Below, one piece after another: positions 1-10,055 of a stretch of 64,000 bases of DNA. The notes under the pieces were generated by a model, which searched no databases, was not told the DNA's origin, and saw only the letters and a list, made by a program, of their open reading frames with translations. The stretch is from Deinococcus deserti VCD115. Its GTDB lineage: Bacteria; Deinococcota; Deinococci; Deinococcales; Deinococcaceae. The stretch is taken from contig NC_012529.1 of assembly GCF_000020685.1 (NCBI RefSeq), positions 248,001 to 312,000 of the forward strand, given 5' to 3'. The translations under genes were made by a program, and so were the position numbers. Each line of letters starts with the position of its first letter. Within the stretch, counting starts at the first letter, position 1.

Positions 1-100
1 CCTGAAACTCATGACGAATATTTTTGAGCGTCACACTGACCGGTTGAGCAGACGCGGCGCTCCACCCGCACCACAACAGCAGCATCCAGCGAAGGGGCAT
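1..100 (-). CDS. Secreted protein, N-terminal part only (runs off left edge)
   Basis: Reading leftward from ATG at 100, an open frame begins with a clear Sec signal peptide: MPLRWMLLLWCGW, then an AxA-type cleavage site (SAASA before QPVSV). A GAGG Shine-Dalgarno lies about 10 nt upstream. Only 33 codons are inside the window, with no stop, so the mature protein and its function cannot be assigned. Upstream lies an inverted repeat (227-246) that overlaps a possible promoter for this gene. The signal peptide is seen directly; export across the cytoplasmic membrane is inferred. Confidence 0.6.
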   Translation of the reverse strand, partial: MPLRWMLLLWCGWSAASAQPVSVTLKNIRHEFQ

Positions 101-226
101 GCGTCATTTTCCTCGGGGTTGCTCTTCCTAAGGTGCTGCTTGTATTGCGATCTCTTGCGAAACATTTCACCCATAAAAGGACCTGCCAACCAGGTTCTGC
201 GTTCGACGCGCATGATGCACCGGCGT

Positions 227-246
227 TTTATAGGGCACGCTATAAA
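227..246. promoter_or_regulatory. Inverted repeat TTTATAG-N6-CTATAAA, putative operator
   Basis: Two perfect 7-bp arms, TTTATAG (227-233) and CTATAAA (240-246), are separated by GGCACG. Read leftward, one arm supplies a TATAAA hexamer suitable as a -10 box for the secreted gene at 100. The symmetry and its place between divergent genes suggest a dimeric repressor site. That function is inferred. Confidence 0.4.
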
Positions 247-382
247 TTGACACCGATTTGAGGTGGCTGAAGATCACCAAGTGCTGTCCACCGCGTCCAG
301 GTAGTGAGATGAATTATCCCTGTTGTCCACACTTGCTTGATATGGGACGGCACGACCTGTATGGCAGGGGTACCATGATCCT

Positions 383-661
383 ATGAACCCCGTGCGGGAA
401 TGGAACTGGAAGAGCGGCGCATGGCTCTTGGGGGCGTTGCTACTGGTGGTTCTGGTCTATCAGCTGTCTGGAACGCATCTGGAGGCGTATCAGGTTGAGC
501 TCAGCTTGATCTCAATGATCCTTATGGTGCTCTATGCGACCGACCGGACCTTTGTGCTGTGGCGACGAGGGGATTACCGCATGGCACTGGGAAACGCGTT
601 CTTCTGCACTGTCGCGCTCATGCTGCAAGCCCGTTCCTTACTTATGATGGTGCGCTCTTGA
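383..661 (+). CDS. Small integral membrane protein, unknown function
   Basis: A 92-residue protein with about three hydrophobic segments (residues roughly 11-29, 38-52 and 66-88) and a short basic loop, WRRGDYR, between the second and third. No family was recognised. The start is supported by a TACCAT -10-like box at 371-376, ending 6 nt before the ATG with no room for a ribosome binding site. This is the leaderless arrangement common in Deinococcus. It is probably monocistronic, since the next 700 bp have no convincing gene. Confidence 0.6.
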   Translation: MNPVREWNWKSGAWLLGALLLVVLVYQLSGTHLEAYQVELSLISMILMVLYATDRTFVLWRRGDYRMALGNAFFCTVALMLQARSLLMMVRS

Positions 662-902
662 AAACGGCCTGGGGCCCAGGCTGGCAACAAGTGGTTTGAA
701 CCTAGGCCGTATAGAGCCCAGCGAGCAGCTGAGGCACCACCACTGTGTCTCAGCCCGAGAACCCGAGGAGGTGGTAGATCAGGGTTGGAATCCCGAAGCG
801 GTCCGTCGTCTGAAAGTGCATCTGTTTCGTGTCGTCGATACCTGGATGAAATCCGGACCCTGCTTTGGTAGACAGGCGCCGCAACGTAGACCCGCTGCAT
901 AC

Positions 903-933
903 TTGCAATGCTCTGCGCATAGCGCGCTATAAT
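903..933 (+). promoter_or_regulatory. Consensus-like sigma-70 promoter
   Basis: TTGCAA (903-908) and a perfect TATAAT (928-933) are separated by 19 bp. Transcription would start near 940, only a few bases before the hairpin at 948-963. It would therefore yield a very short RNA unless polymerase reads through toward the M20 gene at 1363. Confidence 0.45.
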
Positions 934-947
934 GACCAGCATCAAAG

Positions 948-968
948 GCGGCCTTCGGGTCGCTTTTT
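948..968 (+). terminator. Intrinsic terminator with UUCG tetraloop
   Basis: A 6-bp stem (948-953 with 958-963, including one G-T pair) closes on the very stable cTTCGg tetraloop and is followed by five T residues (964-968). It may end transcripts of the membrane protein gene at 383-661 or truncate those from the TATAAT promoter just upstream. Confidence 0.65.
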
Positions 969-1362
969 CATTGACCCCCCCGCGCACTGGTCCTGACCAT
1001 AGTTGTGCTAAGGCACGACCCGGAAGATATCCTCCCGAAATTACGGTCCCAAGCGGGCCAGAAATCATGGTCCATAATGGTCAGATCATGTGGCCGTACA
1101 ACGCAAGACCGAACCATACATTCGTGACCTTGACCAACCGTACGGCAGTGAACGCGTACCGGCAGGAAGCCCAGATCGTCCCGTTGAGCAGCGGTCCCAT
1201 GTACGCTTTTTCCGTTCCGTTCTGCATGCCCGTGGTACGTGCTGGCGTAGGGTGCAGAAACAGCCGCGCCCCCGCTCCCGATAAGCACGTTCAGCTCACA
1301 GGCTTCCTTCACGCCGCGCACCATAAAACCCGCATTCTGGACGGATTCGCCGGGGTGGACGC

Positions 1363-2826
1363 ATGAGTGCTCCTGGACCATCAGACAAGGTGACGACTTC
1401 TCTGGAGCAGGTGAACACCTGGGCGGAGCACCACCTCCCCGAGCTCACGAAGCTGGCCACTGAGATCTGGCATCACGCTGAACTCCGGTACGAGGAAATG
1501 CAGTCGATGCAGGCTCAACAGCGCGTCCTGCGTGACGCTGGGTTCGAGCTGACTACCGGAGTGGCGGGCATCCCCACCGCCTTCAGCGCGCAGGTCGGCT
1601 CCCATGGCCCAGTGGTGGCGCTTCTCGGCGAATATGACGCCCTTTCTGGGCTCAGCCAGCGGGCCGGCGTGGCCGTGCCCGATCCCCTTCATCCAGGAGG
1701 CAATGGTCACGGCTGTGGCCATCACCTGCTTGGTACTGCGGCCCTTGGCGCCGTGCTGGTATTGCGAGACTACCTCCAGGCCAGCGGCCAGCCAGGCATC
1801 GTCCGGTACTACGGATGCCCCGCAGAGGAAGGCGGATCCGGGAAGACGTTCATGGTCCGTGAAGGCGTATTCGATGATGTCAGCTTCGCGTTGACCTGGC
1901 ATCCCGCCACAACCAATACATTGTTTCCGGGCCGGTCCCTGGCGAACATCCAGTGCGCGTTCCATTTCAGCGGAATTGCGGCCCACGCATCCGCCGCTCC
2001 CCATCTGGGCCGCAGCGCACTGGACGCCGTCGAACTGATGAACATCGGGGCCAACTACCTGCGAGAGCATCTGCCGCCCGCCGCAAAACTGCACTACGCT
2101 GTCACAAACACGGGAGGCACCTCGCCCAACGTGGTGCAGGCGGAAGCAGAAGTGCTGTACCTGATGCGCGCTGTGGACGATCAGGCCACCAGGGCAGTTT
2201 TTGACCGCGTGCAGGACGTAGCCCGGGGCGCCGCGCTCATGACAGGCACCCGGCTCACCTTAAAGTTCGAAAAAGCCTGTAGCAGTTTTCAGGCCAACCA
2301 GGCTCTGTCGGAAGTGGTTTCACGGATCCTGGGGCAGGTGGGAGCACCCACTTTCGATGACGCCGATGAAGTGTTCGCCGCGCAGATCCAGGCCACCCTT
2401 CCGCCCGAGGCCATTCAGGGTGACCGGCAGGTGCTGCGCTCCGGAAAAAGCTCAGCGGTCTTCGCCCGGGATGTCATTCCATACAGCGCTGAGAAGGCTC
2501 AGGAGCTGCTGCCAGGATCGACCGATGTCGCCGACGTCAGCTGGGTCGCGCCCACGGCCCAGTTCATGGCGGCCTGCTACGCCCTGGGCACCCAGGCTCA
2601 TTCCTGGCAGCAGGTGGCGCAGGGCCTGGAACCCGCGGCCTTCAAGGGCATGTTGCAGGCAGTCAAGGTCCTGGCGGGAACGGCCATCACCGTGCTGGAA
2701 GATCCGGAGCTGTTGGCTCAGATTCGGGAAGAGCATGCCACGCGGCGAGCTGAAGTGCCTTATGTCAGTCCTATCCCAGCGGACGTGCTGCCTCCAGTGA
2801 ACCGGACGTTTGAGGGTCAGGGCTAA
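1363..2826 (+). CDS. M20 family amidohydrolase (AbgB / aminoacylase-like)
   Basis: A 487-residue metallopeptidase of the M20D type, the group including p-aminobenzoyl-glutamate hydrolase subunit B and indole-acetyl-amino-acid hydrolases. Metal-binding motifs are visible: GEYDAL, HGCGHHLLGTAALGA near residues 115-130, PAEEGGSGK with the general-base Glu pair, and LTWHP. The dimerisation domain follows (FSGIAAHASAAPHLGRSALD). It should cleave an amide bond of an N-acylated amino acid in the cytoplasm; the substrate cannot be read from sequence. No signal peptide. The ATG at 1363 has no strong ribosome site. Only a 27-residue frame and decayed DNA follow it. Confidence 0.85.
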   Translation: MSAPGPSDKVTTSLEQVNTWAEHHLPELTKLATEIWHHAELRYEEMQSMQAQQRVLRDAGFELTTGVAGIPTAFSAQVGSHGPVVALLGEYDALSGLSQRAGVAVPDPLHPGGNGHGCGHHLLGTAALGAVLVLRDYLQASGQPGIVRYYGCPAEEGGSGKTFMVREGVFDDVSFALTWHPATTNTLFPGRSLANIQCAFHFSGIAAHASAAPHLGRSALDAVELMNIGANYLREHLPPAAKLHYAVTNTGGTSPNVVQAEAEVLYLMRAVDDQATRAVFDRVQDVARGAALMTGTRLTLKFEKACSSFQANQALSEVVSRILGQVGAPTFDDADEVFAAQIQATLPPEAIQGDRQVLRSGKSSAVFARDVIPYSAEKAQELLPGSTDVADVSWVAPTAQFMAACYALGTQAHSWQQVAQGLEPAAFKGMLQAVKVLAGTAITVLEDPELLAQIREEHATRRAEVPYVSPIPADVLPPVNRTFEGQG

Positions 2827-3169
2827 CCGATCGCCGTTTAATTCAGGAGCGATTCAATGCCGCAGCAGGGACGACTATCACGCCTATGTGACGGACACCT
2901 TTGCGCTGTCCTTGGTTTCAAAGGAGACCGTTATGTTCTCATTCCAGACCCAGGGTTATGACGTCATCGGCAGCAGCCTGCACTTCGCCGACAAACTGGA
3001 CACCCTCGCCGAGTAATGCGGGAATAAGACTGATCCTCACCTCGGATTGTGCTGTCTCCATGAAACGGACCATGCTGCCAGTGGCCGGGGGCGTCAGTCA
3101 CTGCCAGCCGGGCCCGCTCCTACTTCCAGCACCTGGAAGCGCTGCCCCGGGTCATCCGAAGGAGTAGTC
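2827..3169. other. Probable gene remnant between two oxidative/hydrolytic genes
   Basis: The stretch starts like a real gene (strong Shine-Dalgarno and short frame at 2933) and later contains a peptide-like run, RSYFQHLEALPRVI, in another frame near 3110-3160. This pattern would fit a gene that lost its middle by deletion or frameshift. No parent family was identified. Confidence 0.3.
2933..3016 (+). CDS. 27-residue frame with strong ribosome binding site
   Basis: AAAGGAG lies 7 nt before ATG 2933, the best-placed Shine-Dalgarno in this part of the window, but the frame stops after 27 codons (MFSFQTQGYD...ADKLDTLAE). It is either a genuine small protein or, more likely, the surviving start of a truncated gene. 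No family recognised. Confidence 0.3.
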   Translation: MFSFQTQGYDVIGSSLHFADKLDTLAE

Positions 3170-4356
3170 ATTTTTTCCGTTCCTGAAGGCTGCGTCCATC
3201 CTCAGTCACCAACCGGGGCGGCGGACGTCATCGTCGGGGCCGGTCTTTCGGGGCTCACTGCCGCTTACATCCTCGCGCGGTCGGGTGCTTGCGTTGTGGT
3301 GCTGGAAGCACGCGGCCACGCAGGTGGCAGAACGCTCACCCGCTCGGACGATCAGGGGCCCAGCGTGGACCTGGGCGCCACCTGGTCATGGCCGCACCAG
3401 ACGCGCATCCGGCATCTCGCCCAGACACTGGGCGTTGCCCGTTTCGAGCAGTACGTGGAGGGCGACGCGATGCTAGATCTGGGGCCGCAGGGCACCGAAC
3501 GTCATGCCGTGCGCTCCCCCATGGCTGGTGCCCTGCGCTCCGAACACGGCGCAGAGGCACTGAGCACCCGCCTGGCTGTAGCGCTGCCCGCAGGCAGCGT
3601 GAAGCTCGGTGTGCAGGTGACTGCTGTGCAGGTGCAGGGAGACACGGTCCTTGTCACGGCGACCGGGCGGGCTGGAGAAGCGAAGACGTTTCACGCTTCG
3701 GTGGTGATTGTCGCGTTGCCCCCCCGCCTTACGGGACAGACGATCACGTTTACGCCGGAGCTCCCCTCCGCGCTCACCCAGGTGCTGAGCGCCACCCCGA
3801 CCTGGATGGGACACGCCATGAAAGCCGTCATGCGGTACGACTGCGCATTCTGGCGGGCGCAGGGCCTGTCCGGGTTCGCGGTCAGTTACACCGGACGACC
3901 CCTCCAGGAGATTCACGACGCCTCACCAGCGGACGCGGAGGCGGGCGCCCTGTTTGGCTTCTTCACCACGCATACCGGGGTGCGCCGTGCGCCTGCCCAG
4001 GAACGGCAGCACCAGGCCATGAAACAACTCGGGCGCCTGTTCGGACCGGCGGCGCTGCACCCACGGTCCTACGAAGAGATGCGCTGGAAGGCAGGAGCGG
4101 CTGTCCAGTACCGCACAGGATGAGGCGCCACAGAAGGTGTTCCCGGCGTACGGGCATCCGCTGCTGCGCGAACCCGCACTGGGTGGCCGCCTGTTGTGGG
4201 CCGGGGCGGAAACCTCGCCACTGAATGCTGAAGGGCGGGGTGCAGTCCGGCGAGCACGCCGCGCACCAGGTGCTGGCGCGACGTGCAGCGCAAAGGCAGC
4301 GGGGCGAAGAGAACAAGGGGAAGAGGCGCTCTCGCCCTCCGCGTCTGAATCAATAA
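3170..4356 (+). pseudogene. FAD-dependent amine oxidase, frameshifted remnant
   Basis: A flavin monoamine oxidase-like protein broken by two frame changes. The first part has the dinucleotide-binding fingerprint DVIVGAGLSGLTAAY, then LEARGHAGGRT and DLGATW, typical of the family, and runs to a stop at 4121-4123. The C-terminal flavin-contact region continues in a second frame (FPAYGHP...GRLLWAGAETS, about 4119-4230). The final helix continues in a third frame (GVQSGEHAAHQVLARR, from about 4231 to a TAA at 4354-4356). The middle also looks shorter than usual. A GAAGGAG site at 3158-3164 precedes the frame but is followed only by a possible ATT start. Inactive unless both shifts are sequencing errors. 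Confidence 0.75.
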
Positions 4357-4366
4357 CCCAGGCGCC

Positions 4367-5416
4367 TCAGCGGGTCAGGGGACGGGACGCCGCCATGCTC
4401 ATCTGCGATCGGTCACTCGGGTAGAGCCGCGCACCTTCCAGCTTCCGGATGCGTTCCTCTACCAGGTTGGTGTTGTTTCGTAGCGTCCAGGCTCCACCCT
4501 TGGCGTCTTTCACGACGACACCCGGCCCATCCGGTGCGGCGGTCCATTTGCCCTTGGTGACTTTGCCGTTCATGTCCTTCCACTCGTATGTGCCGTCCCC
4601 ATTGATGCGCAGGGTGTCGCTTGCACTCGCGTACGCTACTTCATTCCAGGCCGATGTGCCGTCGGTACGGGTGTTGATTGCCATCGCTTCTCCAACCTTC
4701 CAGTCCCCGATGAAAAAGCCGGTCCAATACGGCTGGCGTTCGGTGTGCGCCACCCATCCCCAGTCGTAGAAATCATTCCACGTGGTGACCCCTGGGTCGT
4801 TCACGACGTACTGCTTCTCAAAATTGCCGCCCTGACCCGGCTGAGGCCCAACCGTGACGATGACTTTCCGTTTCCAGCCGACGCTGGTCAGAACCTGCAC
4901 GACGTCACCAGCCTTAAAGGTGCCGAAAGCTGGCCATGGAGTCCTGCTGGTAGAAGCAGGAACAGCCGGTTTGGGTGCAGCCACGGGTGCTGGTGCTTTC
5001 AGCTGACACCAGCCCAACACGACACTTTCGGCATCTCCGTACAGCAGGCCCACGTAACGGTTGGTCTTGTCTGACAGCAGGAACGATATGGAGGCGCTCT
5101 CCTCATCCTCCGATTCATCCAACGATTTGAAGGTCAGCCCCCGGGCCTTGAACTGAGCGGTCAGGTCGGCACTGATCCGTTCTGCCAGGTCAGGGTTAGC
5201 CCAGACCAGGTACTCACTGGTCTGACAGCCACCGTTCTGGCCCTTGGCGAGCGTGTTCAGCACCTGCCCGAACTCGCGTGTCGCTGCCGCATCGGTCACA
5301 CGGACCGCGCCGGGCGTCAGGGAAAGGCGGGTGATCGTGGAGGCTGTGGTTGGGCCCGGCTGCGCGTATACGGCAGACCAGAGCAGGACAGACAGGAGCG
5401 ACAGGGCTTTTTTCAT
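4367..5416 (-). CDS. Secreted protein of unknown function
   Basis: A 349-residue protein with a standard signal peptide (MKKALSLLSVLLWSAVYAQ). ATG 5416 is chosen because AAAGGA precedes it at correct spacing; an upstream in-frame ATG has no such site. An N-terminal domain of about 120 residues contains CQTSEYLVWANPDLAERI. A Pro/Ala-rich linker (around 145-165) follows, then a C-terminal half rich in Trp and Gly, with repeated short beta-like segments such as LRINGDGTYEWKD and GKWTAAPDGPGVVV. The family was not recognised. It is likely periplasmic or cell-surface, and it converges with the amine oxidase remnant. Confidence 0.65.
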   Translation of the reverse strand: MKKALSLLSVLLWSAVYAQPGPTTASTITRLSLTPGAVRVTDAAATREFGQVLNTLAKGQNGGCQTSEYLVWANPDLAERISADLTAQFKARGLTFKSLDESEDEESASISFLLSDKTNRYVGLLYGDAESVVLGWCQLKAPAPVAAPKPAVPASTSRTPWPAFGTFKAGDVVQVLTSVGWKRKVIVTVGPQPGQGGNFEKQYVVNDPGVTTWNDFYDWGWVAHTERQPYWTGFFIGDWKVGEAMAINTRTDGTSAWNEVAYASASDTLRINGDGTYEWKDMNGKVTKGKWTAAPDGPGVVVKDAKGGAWTLRNNTNLVEERIRKLEGARLYPSDRSQMSMAASRPLTR

Positions 5417-6078
5417 GACGTAGGGTCCTTTCATGATGAGTAGCCAGAGCGTACAGCGCGCTCACTTACGGATGACTCACGGATGCTGGGAGTGTCCTGT
5501 CGCCTGACCAGAGACGCGTGCCCACCACGTCATCTAAGGGTCCACACCAATCAGCCTCGACCAGCATTTATTCATCCAAGTGGCCGGAACGTGCTGATCG
5601 CATTCAGCCCTCCACAGTCACCCCCTTTTCACTGCGCATGTGCTTTCAGTGACGGATGGAGAAGGCCAGGGTTGGTGAGCAGCTTTTGAAGGGTCGCGGT
5701 CATGTGACCTCGTACACCTAGGCGCTGTGCTGGCAAGTGGGCAGAACGTGGGTGGTTGCCGCCCCAAGACTCTCCGGATTTCCTGCCTCATAACTTCTTC
5801 CTGCGGAGCTTCGCGTCACACTTCCAGCATCTATTATCTGCACGCCGAGCAACAACGCCTTCCAACAACCCGGAATACAGTGTGCCAACCACCTGTCGAT
5901 TGGACCGCGCGGGCCTTGAACCTGGCCCGATTGTGCCGGCCGTATTTCGTCAGAGCAGCGAGATCGAGCGCCTGCTGCCCCGACCGGATTGTCGGGTCAT
6001 GCGTTGGAGATGGCGGCGCTGAAGAACGAGGCAGACAGTGAACATGCTCCCAGTGTTCCGACTCCAGTCGATCCGGCC
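5417..6078. other. Intergenic region without a convincing gene
   Basis: About 660 bp upstream of two divergent genes. No open frame has coding character, and no RNA gene or repeat was recognised. The right edge contains the MerR-type promoter listed separately. Confidence 0.5.
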
Positions 6079-6109
6079 TTGACCTTGCCCCAGGGGCAGA
6101 CTTCAGACT
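6079..6109 (+). promoter_or_regulatory. MerR-type promoter with long spacer and internal palindrome
   Basis: TTGACC (6079-6084) and the -10-like CAGACT (6104-6109) are 19 bp apart. The spacer contains the perfect palindrome TGCCCC-A-GGGGCA (6086-6098). A 19-bp spacer with a dyad inside it is the hallmark of promoters controlled by MerR-family activators, and the first gene downstream (6148) encodes such a regulator. Autoregulation is inferred. Confidence 0.6.
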
Positions 6110-6147
6110 GCCCTACCTATAGGGTTGGACCCTCCGGAGGGCACGGC

Positions 6148-7005
6148 ATGACGGATACAGCGAAGGATACAGTGGTCGGCACAGAAACTCTTACCATCGG
6201 TGCATTTGCGCGCGCCTCGCGTCTGAGTCTCAAGGCGCTGCGGCTCTACGGCGATCTCGGACTGCTTGCGCCAGCGAGGGTAGACCCGGACACGGGCTAC
6301 CGCTTTTACCGCCCCGAACAGATCGGCACCGCGCGGCTGATCGGACTGCTGCGGCAACTCGACCTGCCCCTTTCGGAGATCCAGGCCGTGCTGGAAGCAG
6401 ATGCCTCCAGCCGTGCGACCCGGCTGAGTGCGTTCTGGGGCCAGACCGAGCGCGAGCATAGGCAGCGACGTGCGCTGGCTCAGTACCTCATCGAAACACT
6501 GCAGGGAGAGAGCATCATGACCCAGACGTTCGCCATTGGGCAACGCTTTGTGCCCGCTCAACGCGTAGTGACCATGCCCCGGCGCCTGTACGTGGGCGAA
6601 CTGAGCAACTTTATCGGCGAGGCCCGCGAACAGCTAGGTACGCTGGCAGGCGCGCAGGCGTCGGGCCCAGCCTTCGTCATCTTCTACGGTCAGGTCAACG
6701 CTGACAGCGACGGTCCGGTGGAAGTTTGCCTGCCTTTCACGGGCGTGCTGACCGTTCCCGAAGACGTGACTGTGCGCGAGGAACCCGCCCACACTGAAGC
6801 TTTCGTGGCCCTGACTCGTGAGGAGTTCGAGTTCCCCGGCATCCTGCATGCCTACGACGCTGTCGCCAGGTACGCCGGACAGCGCGGCGAATGTGAGGCC
6901 TTCTTCCCCCGCGAGGTCTACCCGGTACCCTGGAAGGGCCTGCAGGCCGACGACTTTGCTGGAGAAGTGGCCTGGCCCTTCATACCGTACGGAAAGACGC
7001 CGTGA
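6148..7005 (+). CDS. MerR family regulator with GyrI-like effector domain
   Basis: A 285-residue BmrR/GyrI-type regulator. Residues 12-80 form the MerR winged helix (TIGAFARASRLSLKALRLYGDLGLL, then GYRFY). A helical linker to about residue 120 follows, and from about 125 an AraC-E-bind/GyrI-like domain able to bind hydrophobic drugs or metabolites. ATG 6148 has GGAGGG upstream and starts right at the MerR fold. Its GTG/TGA overlap with the next gene makes a two-gene operon, so the transglutaminase-like protein is a probable regulatory target. The ligand is unknown. Confidence 0.85.
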   Translation: MTDTAKDTVVGTETLTIGAFARASRLSLKALRLYGDLGLLAPARVDPDTGYRFYRPEQIGTARLIGLLRQLDLPLSEIQAVLEADASSRATRLSAFWGQTEREHRQRRALAQYLIETLQGESIMTQTFAIGQRFVPAQRVVTMPRRLYVGELSNFIGEAREQLGTLAGAQASGPAFVIFYGQVNADSDGPVEVCLPFTGVLTVPEDVTVREEPAHTEAFVALTREEFEFPGILHAYDAVARYAGQRGECEAFFPREVYPVPWKGLQADDFAGEVAWPFIPYGKTP

Positions 7006-7841
7006 ATTCCTTTGCGCTGCACACTCCCTACACGCAGCCTGGTGAGCACAGCGCCTTGCTGCACGCCCTACCGGAGGACCCGCGCGAGGCCGCAGCCTGC
7101 TGGCGTGGTCTGAACGCTCACTACCGCGTCACACCACATCTCCCCGAAGGACGTGATGAAGACAAGCAGGCGCGGTGGGTTTCAGACATCCTGGGCCTTC
7201 TGGCCCAACGGAAGGCTGCGCCGTTGACCGAGGTCCGTGCTCTCCCCGACCGTTTCGTTGGCTGTTGCCGGGACTACGCGCTCCTGCTGGTGGCGACGTT
7301 GCGTGAACACGGCATTCCGGCGCGCATTCGCATCGGCTGGGCACCGTACCTGAACCCCGCCTTCGTGCATGATCACGTGGTCTCCGAGTGGGAGGAGGGT
7401 GGACGCTGGGTGCGCGGGGACCCGGAGATGGACCCGCTCCGCTTTCCTTTCAACACGATGGATCTGCCGCCCGGCACATTCCAGACGGCGGGCGAAGCGT
7501 GGCTGACCTTTCGGGCGGGCACACTGGACCCGGCGCGGTACGGCGTGGCTGCAGGCCTGTACGGCGGTCCGCCCATGCTGCGCGACTACGTGTTGCGTGA
7601 GCTGGCGGCCCTGACTGGACATGAACTGCTGCTATGGGACACCTGGGGTCTGATGCATGTTCCTTTCGAGCAGATGACCGGGGAGCACTTCACACTGCTC
7701 GACGAAGTGGCGCGGGCCTGTGGCACGGAGGATACGGCGGCGTGGGCACGGCTCGCCGCCCACCCGGACCTGCAGGTCCCCAGCACGGTAGATACCTACG
7801 ACTTCGCGAACAGCACCCGCCAGACCTTGCTGCGACGGTGA
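7002..7841 (+). CDS. Transglutaminase-like domain protein
   Basis: A 279-residue cytoplasmic protein with a papain-like transglutaminase core. The likely triad is Cys in VGCCRDYALLLVATLREHG (residues about 85-103), His in NPAFVHDHVVSEW and Asp in WVRGDPEMD. Bacterial members act as proteases or amide hydrolases more often than cross-linkers. The C-terminal third (DTWGLMHVPFEQMTGEHFTLLDEVA) was not assigned to a domain. The GTG start overlaps the stop of the MerR gene, indicating translational coupling. The substrate is unknown. Confidence 0.75.
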   Translation: MNSFALHTPYTQPGEHSALLHALPEDPREAAACWRGLNAHYRVTPHLPEGRDEDKQARWVSDILGLLAQRKAAPLTEVRALPDRFVGCCRDYALLLVATLREHGIPARIRIGWAPYLNPAFVHDHVVSEWEEGGRWVRGDPEMDPLRFPFNTMDLPPGTFQTAGEAWLTFRAGTLDPARYGVAAGLYGGPPMLRDYVLRELAALTGHELLLWDTWGLMHVPFEQMTGEHFTLLDEVARACGTEDTAAWARLAAHPDLQVPSTVDTYDFANSTRQTLLRR

Positions 7842-8121
7842 TTATTGACAGCCCATGGAGTGAGGAAGGCGCACACTGGGCCAAGATCAGGAACAGGGTA
7901 GCGGCTGAACTGCTGGAGCGGTCCTGTGCCCAGACGGGTCCTGTTTTCAATCGGCCCAGGCGACGCGAAGCAGTTCGTCTATACCTCCAGGGTCTGCTGC
8001 CTGGCAGCGAGGACTTGCCCCTTTTAGGAAGCCAGCGCCAATTCCAGAAAAACAGAAGTCTGTTCCACATCCTGTGCACCTTGTGGCCCGCACACGCGCA
8101 GGAATGCTCTAATACCTCCTC

Positions 8122-9518
<1,397 letters not shown>

Positions 9519-9522
<4 letters not shown>

Positions 9523-10055
9523 AGAGCCGGATCGTGTTCGTGACCGGAGGCGCACGCAGCGGGAAGAGTGCCTTTGCCGAACGCTACGCGGCCCGTTCAG
9601 GTCAGCTGGTCACCTACCTGGCCACCGCCCAGGCCTTCGACGAGGAAATGAAAGACCGCATTTCGCGCCACCGGTCAGAGCGCCCCGCGGACTGGCCTAC
9701 GCGCGAAGAGCCGCTGGACGTGCCCGCTGCCCTGAACGCGGTGTCCACCCCCACAGTCCTGCTCGATTGCCTGAGCCTGTGGGCCAGCAACCTGATGTTC
9801 GCCGGGCACTCTGACGACGGCATCCTGGCACAGACCACCCAGTTGCTGGAAGCTGCGCGCGCCCGGCCCGGCACTACTATTCTCGTGACCAATGAAGTCG
9901 GATTCGGCATCGTGCCGGACAACGCCCTGGCCCGCCGCTACCGTGACGTCCTGGGCTGGGTCAACCAGCGCTGCGCTGCGGCCAGTGACGAGGCGTATCT
10001 GGTGGTCAGCGGGCTGACACTGACCCTGAAAGGAACTCCCTATGACCATTTCTGA
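9519..10055 (+). CDS. cobU: Adenosylcobinamide kinase / phosphate guanylyltransferase
   Basis: A 178-residue bifunctional enzyme that phosphorylates adenosylcobinamide and transfers GMP to it, the step after cobyric acid is linked to the aminopropanol arm. The P-loop is VTGGARSGKSAFAE at residues 6-19, followed by YLATAQAFDEEMKDRISRHR with the guanylylated His, then LLDCLSLWASN and TNEVGFGIVP. The GTG start overlaps the cobQ stop by 4 nt, and the 3' end overlaps cobT by 14 nt, so translation is probably coupled. Length is normal for the family. Confidence 0.93.

Larger units (their letters stand above)
662..1362. other. Intergenic region without a convincing gene
   Basis: About 700 bp. Open frames on both strands have odd composition and resemble no family known to me. 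It holds one good promoter-like sequence followed at once by an intrinsic terminator (listed separately). A tRNA-like stretch around 770-800 was examined and rejected. Confidence 0.5.

Noticed and set aside
740..810. tRNA-like stretch (GGGTTGGAATCCC resembling a T arm)
   Set aside because: No cloverleaf with acceptor, D and anticodon arms could be drawn around it on either strand.
7842..8121. Possible cobalamin riboswitch before cobQ
   Set aside because: No B12-box or the usual GCCACTG-type conserved segments are present, and the start looks nearly leaderless.
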